Positions 20,318 to 31,391 of a stretch of DNA of 64,000 nucleotides are shown one piece after another. A program made the position numbers and the translations under genes. Below the pieces are notes generated by a model. It was not told the origin of the DNA and did not search any database. It worked only from the letters and a program-made list of their open reading frames with translations. The stretch is taken from positions 1 to 64,000 of the forward strand of contig LNFC01000006.1 of assembly GCA_001464545.1 (NCBI GenBank), written 5' to 3'. This DNA comes from Acidobacteria bacterium Ga0077551. GTDB taxonomy: Bacteria > Pseudomonadota > Alphaproteobacteria > Caulobacterales > Hyphomonadaceae. Within the stretch, counting starts at the first letter, position 1. Every line of letters starts with the position of its first letter.

Positions 20318-20674
20318 ATGCTGCCCGGTATCGGGTTTTCCGAAATCCTCGTGCTTGGGCTGGCGGCGCTGATCTTCATCGGCCCGAAGGACCTGCCGAT
20401 GCTGATGCGCAAACTCGGCCAGTTCGTTGGCAAGGGCCGGCGGATGGCGCGGGAGTTCCAGGCTGCGTTCGACGATATCGCCAAGCAGAGCGAACTCGAT
20501 GAACTCAAGAAAGAGATCGAGGCCCTGAAACGCTCCAACCTGATGACGCAGGCGCAGGAAGACCTCGCCAATGTCGAGGCAGACATCAACTCCGCTGTGA
20601 TGCGCCAGAGCGCTGAGCCCATCTCTCCGCCTGAACCGGCGCCGCCGCAGGTCACCGGGGAGGAGAAGGCATGA
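20318..20674 (+). CDS. tatB: Sec-independent translocase subunit TatB
   Basis: MLPGIGFSEILVLGLAALIFIGPKDLPMLMRKLGQ; upstream of tatC. Confidence 0.93.
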   Translation: MLPGIGFSEILVLGLAALIFIGPKDLPMLMRKLGQFVGKGRRMAREFQAAFDDIAKQSELDELKKEIEALKRSNLMTQAQEDLANVEADINSAVMRQSAEPISPPEPAPPQVTGEEKA

Positions 20675-21489
20675 GCTATACACCCCCCGCCGACGAGAAG
20701 CCGGAGATCACCGACGATGTGGAATCGAGCCGCGCGCCGCTGCTTGAGCATCTGAATGAGCTTCGCGGCCGGCTGATCAAGTCGATCCTCGCGCTGTCCG
20801 TATCGACAGTCATCTGCTTCTTCTTCGCCGAGGACATCTACGGCTTGCTGGTACATCCGTTTGCCACCGTGGCGGAAGAGGTGCGCGGGTCCCAGCTGGA
20901 GTTCATCTTCACCGCGCCGATGGAATACTTCTTTGCGCAGCTGAAGCTTGCTGTGTTTGCAGGCCTTTTCCTCGCTTTTCCCGTTATTGCCTGGCAGATA
21001 TATGCCTTCGTCGCCCCGGGGCTCTACAAGTCGGAGCGTGGGGCGTTCTGGCCCTATCTCGTGATGGCGCCGGTCCTGTTCGCGCTGGGCGCCGTGTTCG
21101 TCTACTACCTGATGCTGCCGATGCTCGCCCGCTTCACGGTATCGATGGAGCAGGTCGAAGCGGCCGGCACGACGATCCGCATGATGCCGAGGGTGGGGGA
21201 CTATCTCTCCCTCGTCATGGCGTTGATGCTGGCGTTTGGCCTTTCGTTCCAGCTGCCGCTGGTGCTGACCCTGCTTGGCCGGATCGGGATCGTCTCCGCC
21301 AGCATGCTGGCCAAGGGCCGGAAATACGCGATTGTCGGTATCCTGGCTTTCTCTGCGGTGTTTACGCCGCCGGACCCGATGTCCCAGATCCTGCTCGCGG
21401 TGCCGGTCTACCTGCTCTACGAAATCTCGATCCTCTGCGTAAAACTGATCGAGAAACGCGCAGCCAAGGCGGAGTCCGCTACGGCATAG
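20671..21489 (+). CDS. tatC: Sec-independent translocase subunit TatC
   Basis: APLLEHLNELRGRLIKS and six-TM pattern. Confidence 0.96.
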   Translation: MSYTPPADEKPEITDDVESSRAPLLEHLNELRGRLIKSILALSVSTVICFFFAEDIYGLLVHPFATVAEEVRGSQLEFIFTAPMEYFFAQLKLAVFAGLFLAFPVIAWQIYAFVAPGLYKSERGAFWPYLVMAPVLFALGAVFVYYLMLPMLARFTVSMEQVEAAGTTIRMMPRVGDYLSLVMALMLAFGLSFQLPLVLTLLGRIGIVSASMLAKGRKYAIVGILAFSAVFTPPDPMSQILLAVPVYLLYEISILCVKLIEKRAAKAESATA

Positions 21490-21599
21490 TCCCACTCGGG
21501 AATTTACGGCCTGTCGTAGCCCCGTTGCATTTTTCTTGCAGGTGTCGATTGTGGGCGGCTGGTAATCAACCGGGTCCCGAGAAGCGAGGAACCTCCCGC

Positions 21600-22604
21600 G
21601 TGGCGCGCGTACGAAGCGTTTTGCTGGTCGATTTCGACAACATCTACGGCGCGACCAGCGAGGACGTGGTCAATAGCCTGTCTAACTGGTTGTTGTGGCT
21701 GGAAGACGGCGCGCTGTCGCATGGGCAGAAACGGCGCACTTTCGTGCATAAGCGGGTGTACTGGAACCTGCAGTTCGACAAGTACCGTCCCGATTTCGAA
21801 CGGGCGGGATTTGAGGCGTTCAACTGCCGGGCCCTGGCCAAGCGGAAGATCAGCGCGGGCAAAAGTTCGGCCGATATCGTCATCACCATGGATGCAATCG
21901 AACTCGCCCTGCAGACGAAAAATCTCGATGAGTTGATAATCCTTACCACCGATTCTGACTTCGTACCGGTTGTGAACCGGGTCCAGAACCCTGGCCTGCG
22001 GGTCGTGACCGCCGGCAAGGAAACCGACCCGACCTACGAACTCTTCAGCCAGCATGCCGACGCCGTGATGCATATCGCGGCGCTGAAATCCGCCTTCGAA
22101 TACCAGCGCGGGGCGCGCAAATGGTATCAGCTGCGCTCGCCGGCGCCGGTGATTGCGCCGCTGACCCTGCAGCGCGAGCGCCAGTCGCCATTGATGGGCC
22201 GGGTGCGCGCCGCGCTGAACGGCGAGGCCAATGGGCCGTCGGAGCTGCAAAGGGCCGCCGACATCATCAAGGCGCTGGGCGAGCGGATGCCGGACCAGGT
22301 GCTGTCCAAGACCAAGATCGTGCGGGCGCTGACGGCGTTGCCGGAGTTTACCCCGGCCTACGAGAACGGCATCCGCCCCTGGCTGGGCCACAAGAACTTC
22401 GCGGCGATGATGCGGCATCTCGAGAAGCTGCAGCCGGAAATCCAGGTCAACCATCTCGGCAAGGGGCGGATCGAGGTGATCTACCGCGAGCCGGGCGGTG
22501 CGAGCCGGACCAGCCGGGCCGAGGCGATGGGCGAGGCGCGCGCGAATGTGAACGAGGACGAGACCGAATCGCCGCTGCCGGCAGGGTTTGGTTCGCCTGC
22601 CTGA
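21600..22604 (+). CDS. NYN domain-containing protein (PIN-like nuclease family), probable C-terminal OST-HTH-like region
   Basis: LLVDFDNIYG, SADIVITMD, TTDSDF acidic motifs; GTG start inferred with upstream GAGGAA. Confidence 0.85.
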   Translation: MARVRSVLLVDFDNIYGATSEDVVNSLSNWLLWLEDGALSHGQKRRTFVHKRVYWNLQFDKYRPDFERAGFEAFNCRALAKRKISAGKSSADIVITMDAIELALQTKNLDELIILTTDSDFVPVVNRVQNPGLRVVTAGKETDPTYELFSQHADAVMHIAALKSAFEYQRGARKWYQLRSPAPVIAPLTLQRERQSPLMGRVRAALNGEANGPSELQRAADIIKALGERMPDQVLSKTKIVRALTALPEFTPAYENGIRPWLGHKNFAAMMRHLEKLQPEIQVNHLGKGRIEVIYREPGGASRTSRAEAMGEARANVNEDETESPLPAGFGSPA

Positions 22605-22676
22605 GTGTGGACAGGAGGGGGCGGCGCGGATTAGAGCCTGTCCCCAGAAACCTGACCCTTCAAGGCACTGAAACCC

Positions 22677-23978
22677 ATGTTCGATATCCGCGCGATCCGC
22701 GAGACCCCTGACGTTTTCCGCAAGGCCTGGAACCGCCGCAAGGCGGGACTTGGGGATGAGACCGTCTCGCGCATCCTGGAGCTCGACACCGCCTGGCGCG
22801 CCGCGACGACCGCCAAGCAGGACGCCGAAAGCGCGCGCAATGCGAACTCGAAGCTGATCGGGCAGGCGAAGGCCAAGAAGGACGAGGCGGAAGCCGCGCG
22901 CCTGATGGCGCTGGTGGCGGACGCGAAGACGGCCATTGAAGCCGCAGAGGCCGAAGAGAAGACGAAGCGCGCCGCGCTCGATGACCTGTTGATGGGCCTG
23001 CCGAACCTGCCGCTGGACGAAGTGCCGGAAGGCACAGATGAGGATGGCAACGTTGAGAAATCGCGTTGGGGCACGCCGAAGGGTATCAACAATCCGAAGG
23101 ATCATGCAGACCTTGGCGAGGCGCTGAAGGTGCCGAGCGGGTTTTCCATGATGGACTTTGAAGCCGCCGCGAAGATGAGCGGCGCGCGGTTCGTGGCGCT
23201 GCGCGGGCAGCTGGCGCGGATGGAACGGGCGCTGGCGAACTTCATGCTGGATATTCAGACCGCGGAGCATGGGTATCAGGAGACCAGCACTCCGATTCTC
23301 GTTCGTGAACAGGCGCTTCTGGGAACTGGCCAACTTCCCAAGTTTGAAGAAGACATGTTCAAGACAACGACAGGCCACTATCTCATTTCGACCTCCGAGA
23401 TTTCGTTGACGAACCTTGTGCGCGAGCAAGTCGTTGAAGTATCGCAACTGCCCATCCGGATGACTGCCCACACGCCGTGCTTCCGGTCGGAAGCCGGCAG
23501 CGCCGGGCGTGATACCAAGGGCATGATCCGGCAGCACCAGTTCTACAAGGTCGAACTCGTCTCCATCGTTGCGAGCGAAGCCGAAGGGCTCGCTGAACTC
23601 GACCGGATGACGGCCTGCGCCGAGGAAGTTCTGAAGCGGCTGGAACTGCCGTTCCGCCGCATGCTGCTCTGCACCGGCGACATGGGGGCAGGGGCCCGCA
23701 AGACGTTTGATCTTGAAGTCTGGCTGCCCTCGCAGAACACGTACCGCGAAATCTCGTCCTGCTCCTATTGCGGGGATTTCCAGGCGCGACGGATGGATGC
23801 GCGGTACCGCGTAGACGCCAAGTCCAAGCCCGAGTATGTGCATACGCTGAACGGGTCGGGGCTGGCTGTCGGGCGCACGCTGGTGGCTGTGCTTGAGAAT
23901 TATCAGAACGCGGATGGGTCTATCACGGTGCCGGCGGCGCTGCGGCCGTACATGGGCGGCGTTGAGGTGATCCGGTGA
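22677..23978 (+). CDS. serS: Serine--tRNA ligase
   Basis: [14 protein letters not shown], class II aaRS motifs, [24 protein letters not shown]. Confidence 0.97.
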   Translation: MFDIRAIRETPDVFRKAWNRRKAGLGDETVSRILELDTAWRAATTAKQDAESARNANSKLIGQAKAKKDEAEAARLMALVADAKTAIEAAEAEEKTKRAALDDLLMGLPNLPLDEVPEGTDEDGNVEKSRWGTPKGINNPKDHADLGEALKVPSGFSMMDFEAAAKMSGARFVALRGQLARMERALANFMLDIQTAEHGYQETSTPILVREQALLGTGQLPKFEEDMFKTTTGHYLISTSEISLTNLVREQVVEVSQLPIRMTAHTPCFRSEAGSAGRDTKGMIRQHQFYKVELVSIVASEAEGLAELDRMTACAEEVLKRLELPFRRMLLCTGDMGAGARKTFDLEVWLPSQNTYREISSCSYCGDFQARRMDARYRVDAKSKPEYVHTLNGSGLAVGRTLVAVLENYQNADGSITVPAALRPYMGGVEVIR

Positions 23979-24736
23979 GAATCCTCCTCACCAATGATGA
24001 TGGCATCAATGCCCCCGGTCTTGCGGTGCTCGAAGAGATCGCCAAGCAGCTGTCCGATGACATCTGGATTGCCGCGCCCGAGGAGGAGCAGTCCGGCAAG
24101 GGGCGGGCGATTTCGCTGACGCAGCCGGTGCGTGTACGGAAGGTCGGGGCGAAGGCCTGGGCGATTGCCGGCACGCCTTCGGACGCCGTCCTGCTGGCCT
24201 ACAAGGACCTGATGCCGGAGCCGCCGGACCTTGTGCTGTCCGGCGTCAACCGGGGACAGAACATTGCCGAGGATACGAGTTTTTCCGGGACGGTGGCGGC
24301 GGCGATGTTCGGGATGCAGATGGGCGTGCCGTCGATTGCGTTGAGCCAGGCGCAGAATTTCCGGGACCGGGGCTCGCTGCCCTGGGAGACGGCCAAGGCC
24401 TGGGGGGCGAAGACGCTAGCGCCACTGCTGAAAATGGGCTGGCCGAAGGATGTGGTGATCAACGTCAACTTCCCGGATGTCGAGCCGGAGGATGTGCGCG
24501 GCATCCAGATCACGCGACAGGGCTTCCGCGACGAGACGATCATCCATACCGACCGGCGCGAAGACCTGCGCGGCAATGATTATTACTGGATTGGCTACCG
24601 GGGCAAACTCTCCCGGCCGAGCGAGGGCACCGACTTGCGCGCGATCTATGAGGGTTTTGTCTCCGTCTCGCCGCTGCATGTGGACTTGACGCATGAGGCC
24701 TTCCTGCGGACGCTGCAGACGACATGGCCGGATTGA
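23975..24736 (+). CDS. surE: 5'/3'-nucleotidase SurE
   Basis: [24 protein letters not shown]. Confidence 0.96.
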   Translation: MRILLTNDDGINAPGLAVLEEIAKQLSDDIWIAAPEEEQSGKGRAISLTQPVRVRKVGAKAWAIAGTPSDAVLLAYKDLMPEPPDLVLSGVNRGQNIAEDTSFSGTVAAAMFGMQMGVPSIALSQAQNFRDRGSLPWETAKAWGAKTLAPLLKMGWPKDVVINVNFPDVEPEDVRGIQITRQGFRDETIIHTDRREDLRGNDYYWIGYRGKLSRPSEGTDLRAIYEGFVSVSPLHVDLTHEAFLRTLQTTWPD

Positions 24737-25377
24737 TTGCTGACCCGTTCCGCGCGGCGCGCCTGTTGCTGCACCTTCGCCAGGAAGGCGTGACCGATGC
24801 GCGCGTACTGACGGCGATGGAGACCATCGACCGGGCGGCGTTCGTGGACGATCCGGCGCTGGCGCCGCTCGCCTTCGAGGATGCCATGCTGCCGATCCCG
24901 TGCGGGCAGGTGATCCTGCGGCCGGCGGCGACCGGGCACCTGCTGCAGGCGCTGGCGCTGCCCGAGGATGGCTCGGCGAAGGTCCTGCTGATCGGGTTTG
25001 GCTCGGGCTACATGGCGGCGCTGGCGGCGAGCCTGTCGCGGCAGGTGCATGCCGTGGACCGCTACGCGCGCCTTGTGCGCGAGGGCGAAGCGCGGCTGGC
25101 GCGGCTGGGCATCGGCAATGTCACGGTGCGCCAGGCGGACGGGCAGGATGGCTGGCCGGAGCAGGGGCTGTTTGACCGGATTGTGCTGGCCTGCGCGGTG
25201 ACGGAGGTGCCGGATCTGCTGCTTAGCCAGCTGACGCAGGGCGGCCGGCTGGCGGCGCCGTTGGTGCGGGGCAATGACCGGGCGATTGTGTCGGTCACGC
25301 TGGGCGCCGGGTTGCTGCGAACGCCATTTTTCCAGCACGTTCCGGCGATGACCGAAGGCAAGGCTGCGGTTCTTTGA
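24724..25377 (+). CDS. pcm: Protein-L-isoaspartate O-methyltransferase
   Basis: Pcm-like SAM-MTase; overlaps surE by 13 bp. Confidence 0.88.
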   Translation: MAGLIADPFRAARLLLHLRQEGVTDARVLTAMETIDRAAFVDDPALAPLAFEDAMLPIPCGQVILRPAATGHLLQALALPEDGSAKVLLIGFGSGYMAALAASLSRQVHAVDRYARLVREGEARLARLGIGNVTVRQADGQDGWPEQGLFDRIVLACAVTEVPDLLLSQLTQGGRLAAPLVRGNDRAIVSVTLGAGLLRTPFFQHVPAMTEGKAAVL

Positions 25378-25465
25378 AGCCTGCAGGCGGGGTTTGCAAA
25401 CCCGGCCCCCCCTAGTTATACGCAGGCAACTTCTTACATGTGGCTGGAATCAGGGAGAAATAGGC

Positions 25466-25837
25466 ATGCGGAACAAAATGTTGATTGCGGGCCTTTTGCT
25501 CCCCTTCGGGGCCTCGCCCGCGCTGGCGCAGGCCGCTGCGGCGCCTGCCGGTCCAAGCCTGATTACCCAGCTGCTGTTCTTCCTGCCGCTGATCCTGATC
25601 TTTTATTTCCTGCTGATCCGGCCGCAGCAACAGCGCGCCAAAAAGCACACCGAAATGATCGCCGCCATCAAGCGCGGCGATACGGTCGTCACGTCCGGCG
25701 GCCTGATCGGCAAGGTCAACAAGGTCAATGACGGCGAAATCTCGCTGGACCTCGCCGAGAACGTCCGCGTCCGCGTGATCAAGGCGATGATCATCGAAGT
25801 GCGCAACAAGGCCGAGCCTGTTCCCGCGAACGACTAA
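25466..25837 (+). CDS. yajC: Preprotein translocase subunit YajC
   Basis: IFYFLLIRPQQQRAKKH, GDTVVTSGGLIGKV. Confidence 0.94.
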   Translation: MRNKMLIAGLLLPFGASPALAQAAAAPAGPSLITQLLFFLPLILIFYFLLIRPQQQRAKKHTEMIAAIKRGDTVVTSGGLIGKVNKVNDGEISLDLAENVRVRVIKAMIIEVRNKAEPVPAND

Positions 25838-25880
25838 GGCTCCCCGGCCGGCATCGCCCGGCTGAAATCAGGAACGCGCC

Positions 25881-27488
25881 ATGCTTCAGTTTCCCGCCTG
25901 GAAAGTCCTCCTTGTTCTGGCCGTACTGGCCTGGGGGGTGGTGATGTCGCTGCCCAATGCGGTGAACATGTCCGGTGCGCCTGATTGGGTGCCCAAGAAG
26001 GCCGTGAACCTGGGCCTCGACCTGCGGGGCGGCGTTTATCTCGAAATGGAAATCCGCCCGCAGGATGTGATCGGCGGCCGGCTGGAAGTGTTTGCGCGCG
26101 ATGTGCGCACGGCGCTGGCGCGCACCGATACGCAGGACCCCGTGGCGCACCTGGCGGAAGTGAACGGGCGCACGATGACGATCAAGCTGACCCGCGCGGA
26201 TGCCTCCGGCAATTTTCCGGTCGCGGATGCAATTGCCCGCATCGAGAAAGTGAATGGCCCTGTCGAGGGCGGACTGGCCGGCGGGAAAACCTTTGACGTT
26301 GCGCGCGCCGGTCCGGACACGATTGCGATCACGGTGCCGGCAAATTCCGAAAACCTGATGATGGCGGATGCGCTCGCCAAGACCGAGACGATCGTCCGCC
26401 GCCGGATTGACCCGGATGGTGTCGCCGAAATCTCGATCACGCGCTCGGGCTCGAACCGCCTGATCCTTGAGGCGCCCGGTGAGCCCGACCCGCAACGCCT
26501 GAAGGACCTGCTCAGCCGGGATGGCCGAATGACGTTCAACATCGTGGATGACAGTGCCTCCTCGATTGCCGCCGCCCAGGCAGGTGTCGTGAAGCCTGGT
26601 TTCCGGCTGATTTCCGGGCCGACGACCGGTCCGCTGCTCATCCGTTCGATCCCGGAGATCGTCGGCTCCGACATCGCCAGTGCCAGCCAGGGCAATGACG
26701 AGGCCAACCGGCCGCAGATCAACTTCCGCCTCAACTCCAACGGCGCGCGCAAGTTCTTCGAGACGACGCGGTCGAATACCAACAAGCGGTTCGCGATTGT
26801 GCTCGACGACTCGATCATGTCAGCGCCGAGCATCAACGAGCCGATCCCCGGCGGCAACGTGCGCATCACGGGCGATTTCACGATCGAGGAAGCGCAGGAC
26901 CTGGCCGCGATCATCTCCGCTGGCGAGATGCCCGCGAAGGTGCAGTTTCTCGACCAGCGTGTGGTTTCCTCGACGCTGGGGGAGGATTCGATCAGGTCCG
27001 GCTATCTCGCAGCCGTTGTGGGTCTAGCTCTGGTCGGGTGCTTCATGATCCTGGCCTACGGTGCTCAGGGCGTCTTCGCGGTGGCATCGCTAGCGATGAA
27101 CATCGTGCTGATCTTTGCGTCTCTGACGCTACTCAACGCGACGCTGACGCTGCCCGGGATCGCGGGCATCATCCTCACCATCGGTATGGCGGTCGACGCC
27201 AACGTGCTGGTGTTCGAGCGCATACGGGAAGAACAGCGAAATGGCCGCTCGATCTGGACAGCCGTGCAGGCGGGCTATGAGCGCGCGCTGATCACCATCC
27301 TCGATTCCAACATCACGACGCTGTTTGCGGCAGGCATCCTCTACGCGCTCGGCTCCGGCCCGGTGAAAGGGTTTGCTGTCACGCTGGCGCTCGGCATCAT
27401 CACCTCCGTGTTCACGGCTTTCATATTCACCCGCATGCTGACGGTCTTCTGGATGAAGATCGCCAAGCCCAAGCGGTTTGCGATCTAG
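25881..27488 (+). CDS. secD: Protein translocase subunit SecD
   Basis: LGLDLRGGVYLEME, GMAVDANVLVFERIREE. Confidence 0.97.
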   Translation: MLQFPAWKVLLVLAVLAWGVVMSLPNAVNMSGAPDWVPKKAVNLGLDLRGGVYLEMEIRPQDVIGGRLEVFARDVRTALARTDTQDPVAHLAEVNGRTMTIKLTRADASGNFPVADAIARIEKVNGPVEGGLAGGKTFDVARAGPDTIAITVPANSENLMMADALAKTETIVRRRIDPDGVAEISITRSGSNRLILEAPGEPDPQRLKDLLSRDGRMTFNIVDDSASSIAAAQAGVVKPGFRLISGPTTGPLLIRSIPEIVGSDIASASQGNDEANRPQINFRLNSNGARKFFETTRSNTNKRFAIVLDDSIMSAPSINEPIPGGNVRITGDFTIEEAQDLAAIISAGEMPAKVQFLDQRVVSSTLGEDSIRSGYLAAVVGLALVGCFMILAYGAQGVFAVASLAMNIVLIFASLTLLNATLTLPGIAGIILTIGMAVDANVLVFERIREEQRNGRSIWTAVQAGYERALITILDSNITTLFAAGILYALGSGPVKGFAVTLALGIITSVFTAFIFTRMLTVFWMKIAKPKRFAI

Positions 27489-27508
27489 CCAGGCGAGGAC
27501 ATGCACCC

Positions 27509-28501
27509 ATGCTGATCAAATTCTGGCCTGCCGAAACCAAGATCCCCTTCATGCGCTACCGCTATGTTGGCGTGACGCTGTCGATCCTGATGATCATCGG
27601 ATCCTTCTTCCTGCTGGCGACGCGCGGACTGAACCTCGGCGTCGACTTTGCCGGCGGATCGGTGATCGAACTGACCGAATCCGAGACCGTGACGGTGTCG
27701 GAAGTTCGCAGCAAGATCGGCAATGGCCTGACGGTCAACTCCGCCACCGACACAGACGGCACAAGGCGCATCGTGATCCGGTTCGGAGACCTCGATGAGT
27801 CCCTGCTCGGGCCTGAATTCGCGGCCTTGTCGCCCGAAGAGAAAGTTGAACGCGCCTCCTCTGCGTCGAACACCTTCGTCGTGAACGAGATCAAGAGCAC
27901 GTTCAACCTGACCGACCAGGATATCCTGCGCAACGACTCCGTGGGCCCGAAAGTCTCCGGCGAACTGTTCCGTGAGGGGATGATCGCGCTCGGCGTCGCA
28001 ACGGTCATGATGCTGCTCTACATCGCGTTCCGGTACAGCTGGTCTTACGCCATCGGCGGCGTTGCTGCGCTGGCGCATGACGCGATCGGCACGATGGGGC
28101 TCTTCGCGCTCCTGCAGATCGAGTTCGACCTGACGACCGTTGCGGCCCTGCTGACGATCATCGGTTACTCGATCAACGATTCGGTCGTTGTGTTCGACCG
28201 GATCCGCGAAGTGCGCCGAAAGTACAAGCAGATGCCATCGAATGAAGTCATCGACATCGCGACGAACCAGACCCTGTCGCGCACGTTCCTCACGGCCGGC
28301 ACGACCCTGATTGCCATCCTGGCTATCACGATCTTTGGCGGGCCAGTGCTTCAGGGCATGAGCATCGCGATGATCTGGGGCATCTTCATCGGCACGTATT
28401 CGTCGATCTTCTTCGCTTCGGCCATCGTGATGGCGCTCGGCACCGACATCCGCAGGCCTGGCGTGCCGGACGACACGCCGGGTTTCCAGGGCGCGTCGTA
28501 A
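27509..28501 (+). CDS. secF: Protein translocase subunit SecF
   Basis: GVDFAGG, GYSINDSVVVFDRIRE. Confidence 0.97.
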   Translation: MLIKFWPAETKIPFMRYRYVGVTLSILMIIGSFFLLATRGLNLGVDFAGGSVIELTESETVTVSEVRSKIGNGLTVNSATDTDGTRRIVIRFGDLDESLLGPEFAALSPEEKVERASSASNTFVVNEIKSTFNLTDQDILRNDSVGPKVSGELFREGMIALGVATVMMLLYIAFRYSWSYAIGGVAALAHDAIGTMGLFALLQIEFDLTTVAALLTIIGYSINDSVVVFDRIREVRRKYKQMPSNEVIDIATNQTLSRTFLTAGTTLIAILAITIFGGPVLQGMSIAMIWGIFIGTYSSIFFASAIVMALGTDIRRPGVPDDTPGFQGAS

Positions 28502-28508
28502 ACGAAGT

Positions 28509-29606
<1,098 letters not shown>

Positions 29607-29761
29607 GGCGCCTTGCACTCCGGATTAGCTGAACCGGCGCATTAGCCCCTTTTGCCGCCCGAAAACAGGCACAAAAATCGCTTCGCAGCTTAAATGGCTG
29701 GCTTGGCCGTGCCGCGGGGGTATTCTCCCGTGGTTAACCGTATCAGAAGGGTACACGCCCC

Positions 29762-30724
29762 ATGAGTTATGACGTCTTCCTGGTGTCCGCGATCGAGGAC
29801 CGGGACACCGCCAAACTGGTGGCGCGGCGCCTGCGCGCGCTCAAATTCCGCGTCTGGCTGGACCAGAAGCAGGAAGACGAGACCTTCGACGCGAAGGACG
29901 CGCGCGATGCGATGAACTCGCAGACGATGCTGGTGCTGTGGTCGGCCAATGCCGTGAAGAGCGACTGGGTGCGGGCGGCCGCGGCGGTGGGAAATTCCCG
30001 CGCGGGCACGCTCGCCGAAGCCGCGCTCGACAAGACCATTCCCTATGAACCTTTCCGCACGCACAAGCGGTATGCGCTTGATGGCATGACGTCGCGCAAG
30101 TCGCCCCCCGCCTTTGCGGACCTGATCGATGAACTTGGCCGCCGCCAGGGCCGCAGCGACCTGCGAGAATGGAACGCGTTCGGCGCGCAGGACGAGGACA
30201 AGCGCCTCGACTGGCTCGCCGCCCACCCGAATGACCCGCTGGCGCTGGACGCCAAGAAGAAGCGCGAGAAGGATCTCGGCATCAAGCCCGCGCCTGCGCG
30301 CGAAGCCATCGGCGCCGCAGCGCTCGCCGCCGCCTCGTTGCGCGGTACGACCTCCGCGCCGCCGCCGGCGAGCACGCTATCGCCGCAGCGCACAAATGGT
30401 GCGGTGCCGCTCGCCTCGGACGGCGCCATCGCCTCGGCCAACCTTGCTGGGGAAGCGCTTGGCTTCGGCACGATGATGGCCGTCAGCCTTGCGATTGGCG
30501 CGATGCTGATCCTTGCCTGGGCCTTCCGCTCGCAGCCCGCTGCGACGGCGCCAGGCATGATGCCCGCGATCGCCAATGCCAGCCTGGCGCCCGCAGCTTG
30601 CCCGGCCGGCACCGTGCCGCGCTCGATGCTCCGTGTACTGGAGCCCGGCCCGATCATTGACGATACGCGACCACCGCTCGAGCCGGGTCCGATCATCGAC
30701 GATACGACGGAACAACCGGGCTGA
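29762..30724 (+). CDS. TIR domain-containing protein with one predicted TM and a C-terminal 13-aa repeat
   Basis: MSYDVFLVSAIEDRDTAKLVARRLRALKFRVWLD...; TM TMMAVSLAIGAMLILAWAF; LEPGPIIDDT twice. Confidence 0.85.
   Translation: MSYDVFLVSAIEDRDTAKLVARRLRALKFRVWLDQKQEDETFDAKDARDAMNSQTMLVLWSANAVKSDWVRAAAAVGNSRAGTLAEAALDKTIPYEPFRTHKRYALDGMTSRKSPPAFADLIDELGRRQGRSDLREWNAFGAQDEDKRLDWLAAHPNDPLALDAKKKREKDLGIKPAPAREAIGAAALAAASLRGTTSAPPPASTLSPQRTNGAVPLASDGAIASANLAGEALGFGTMMAVSLAIGAMLILAWAFRSQPAATAPGMMPAIANASLAPAACPAGTVPRSMLRVLEPGPIIDDTRPPLEPGPIIDDTTEQPG
30638..30706 (+). repeat. 39-nt tandem repeat in the TIR protein C-terminus
   Basis: LEPGPIIDDTRPP / LEPGPIIDDTTEQ at a 39-nt period. Confidence 0.7.
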
Positions 30725-30744
30725 GGCGCGCCTCGCTGATAAAG

Positions 30745-30777
30745 AAAAAAGCCGCCGGGCGAACCGGCGGCTTTTTT
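30745..30777. terminator. Bidirectional terminator between TIR gene and atpF
   Basis: AAAAAAGCCGCCGG-gcgaa-CCGGCGGCTTTTTT. Confidence 0.88.
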
Positions 30778-30802
30778 GTTCCCTCACGGAGCGTCAGTCG
30801 CT

Positions 30803-31387
30803 CTATTTGAGGACGCGTTCGATCTCGCGGGCTGCGGCTTCGAACTGGTCGACGCCGGTCTGGTTTGCCATCACGCGCCGAGCTGCCTCAGTCGCTGCAT
30901 CGGCAGCAGCGCGCCGCACTTCGCTGGCCGCTTCGGCTTCTGCGCGCGCGATGCGGGCGGCGGCCTGCGCTTCGCGGCGGGCAATTTTTTCAGCGAGATC
31001 TTTCTTTGCTTCATCGAGAAACGCTTTTGCTTCGACCTTTGCCTGCTCGATGATGGCTTCGGCTTCCTTGTCAGCATCCTGCTGGCGGCGTTCAGCCAGG
31101 GCAAGGGCTTCTGCCGCCTGTTCACTCAGGTTGGCTGCCTGCTCCAGTTCGGCCTTGATGGCGTCCACGCGGGCATCCAGACCGCCGAGTATGGCCTTGA
31201 ACGCGCCCATGCGGCCTGCAATGAGCAGGAACACGACCATGGCGAGGAAGGCCGTATGGGTGACCGGATCCTTGAGGGCATAAAGGAGACCGGCAACGAA
31301 GGCGCCAGAGCCGTCGCTTTCCGGTGCTGCGGCAGCTGCGGGCACCAAGAGCGCCGACAGAAGAAGAAGCGAGGACATTTTCTTCAT
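30803..31387 (-). CDS. atpF: F0F1 ATP synthase subunit B
   Basis: N-terminal TM, long charged helix, position in F0 operon. Confidence 0.87.
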   Translation of the reverse strand: MKKMSSLLLLSALLVPAAAAAPESDGSGAFVAGLLYALKDPVTHTAFLAMVVFLLIAGRMGAFKAILGGLDARVDAIKAELEQAANLSEQAAEALALAERRQQDADKEAEAIIEQAKVEAKAFLDEAKKDLAEKIARREAQAAARIARAEAEAASEVRRAAADAATEAARRVMANQTGVDQFEAAAREIERVLK

Positions 31388-31391
31388 CGGA

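Noticed and set aside
21504-23843. 779-aa minus-strand ORF opposite the NYN gene and serS
   Set aside because: Antisense shadow ORF of two solid genes; Arg/His-rich composition and no motifs
29762-30724. TIR gene as part of an anti-phage defence island
   Set aside because: Neighbours are housekeeping (ychF, ATP synthase); no nucleases, cyclases or other defence genes nearby
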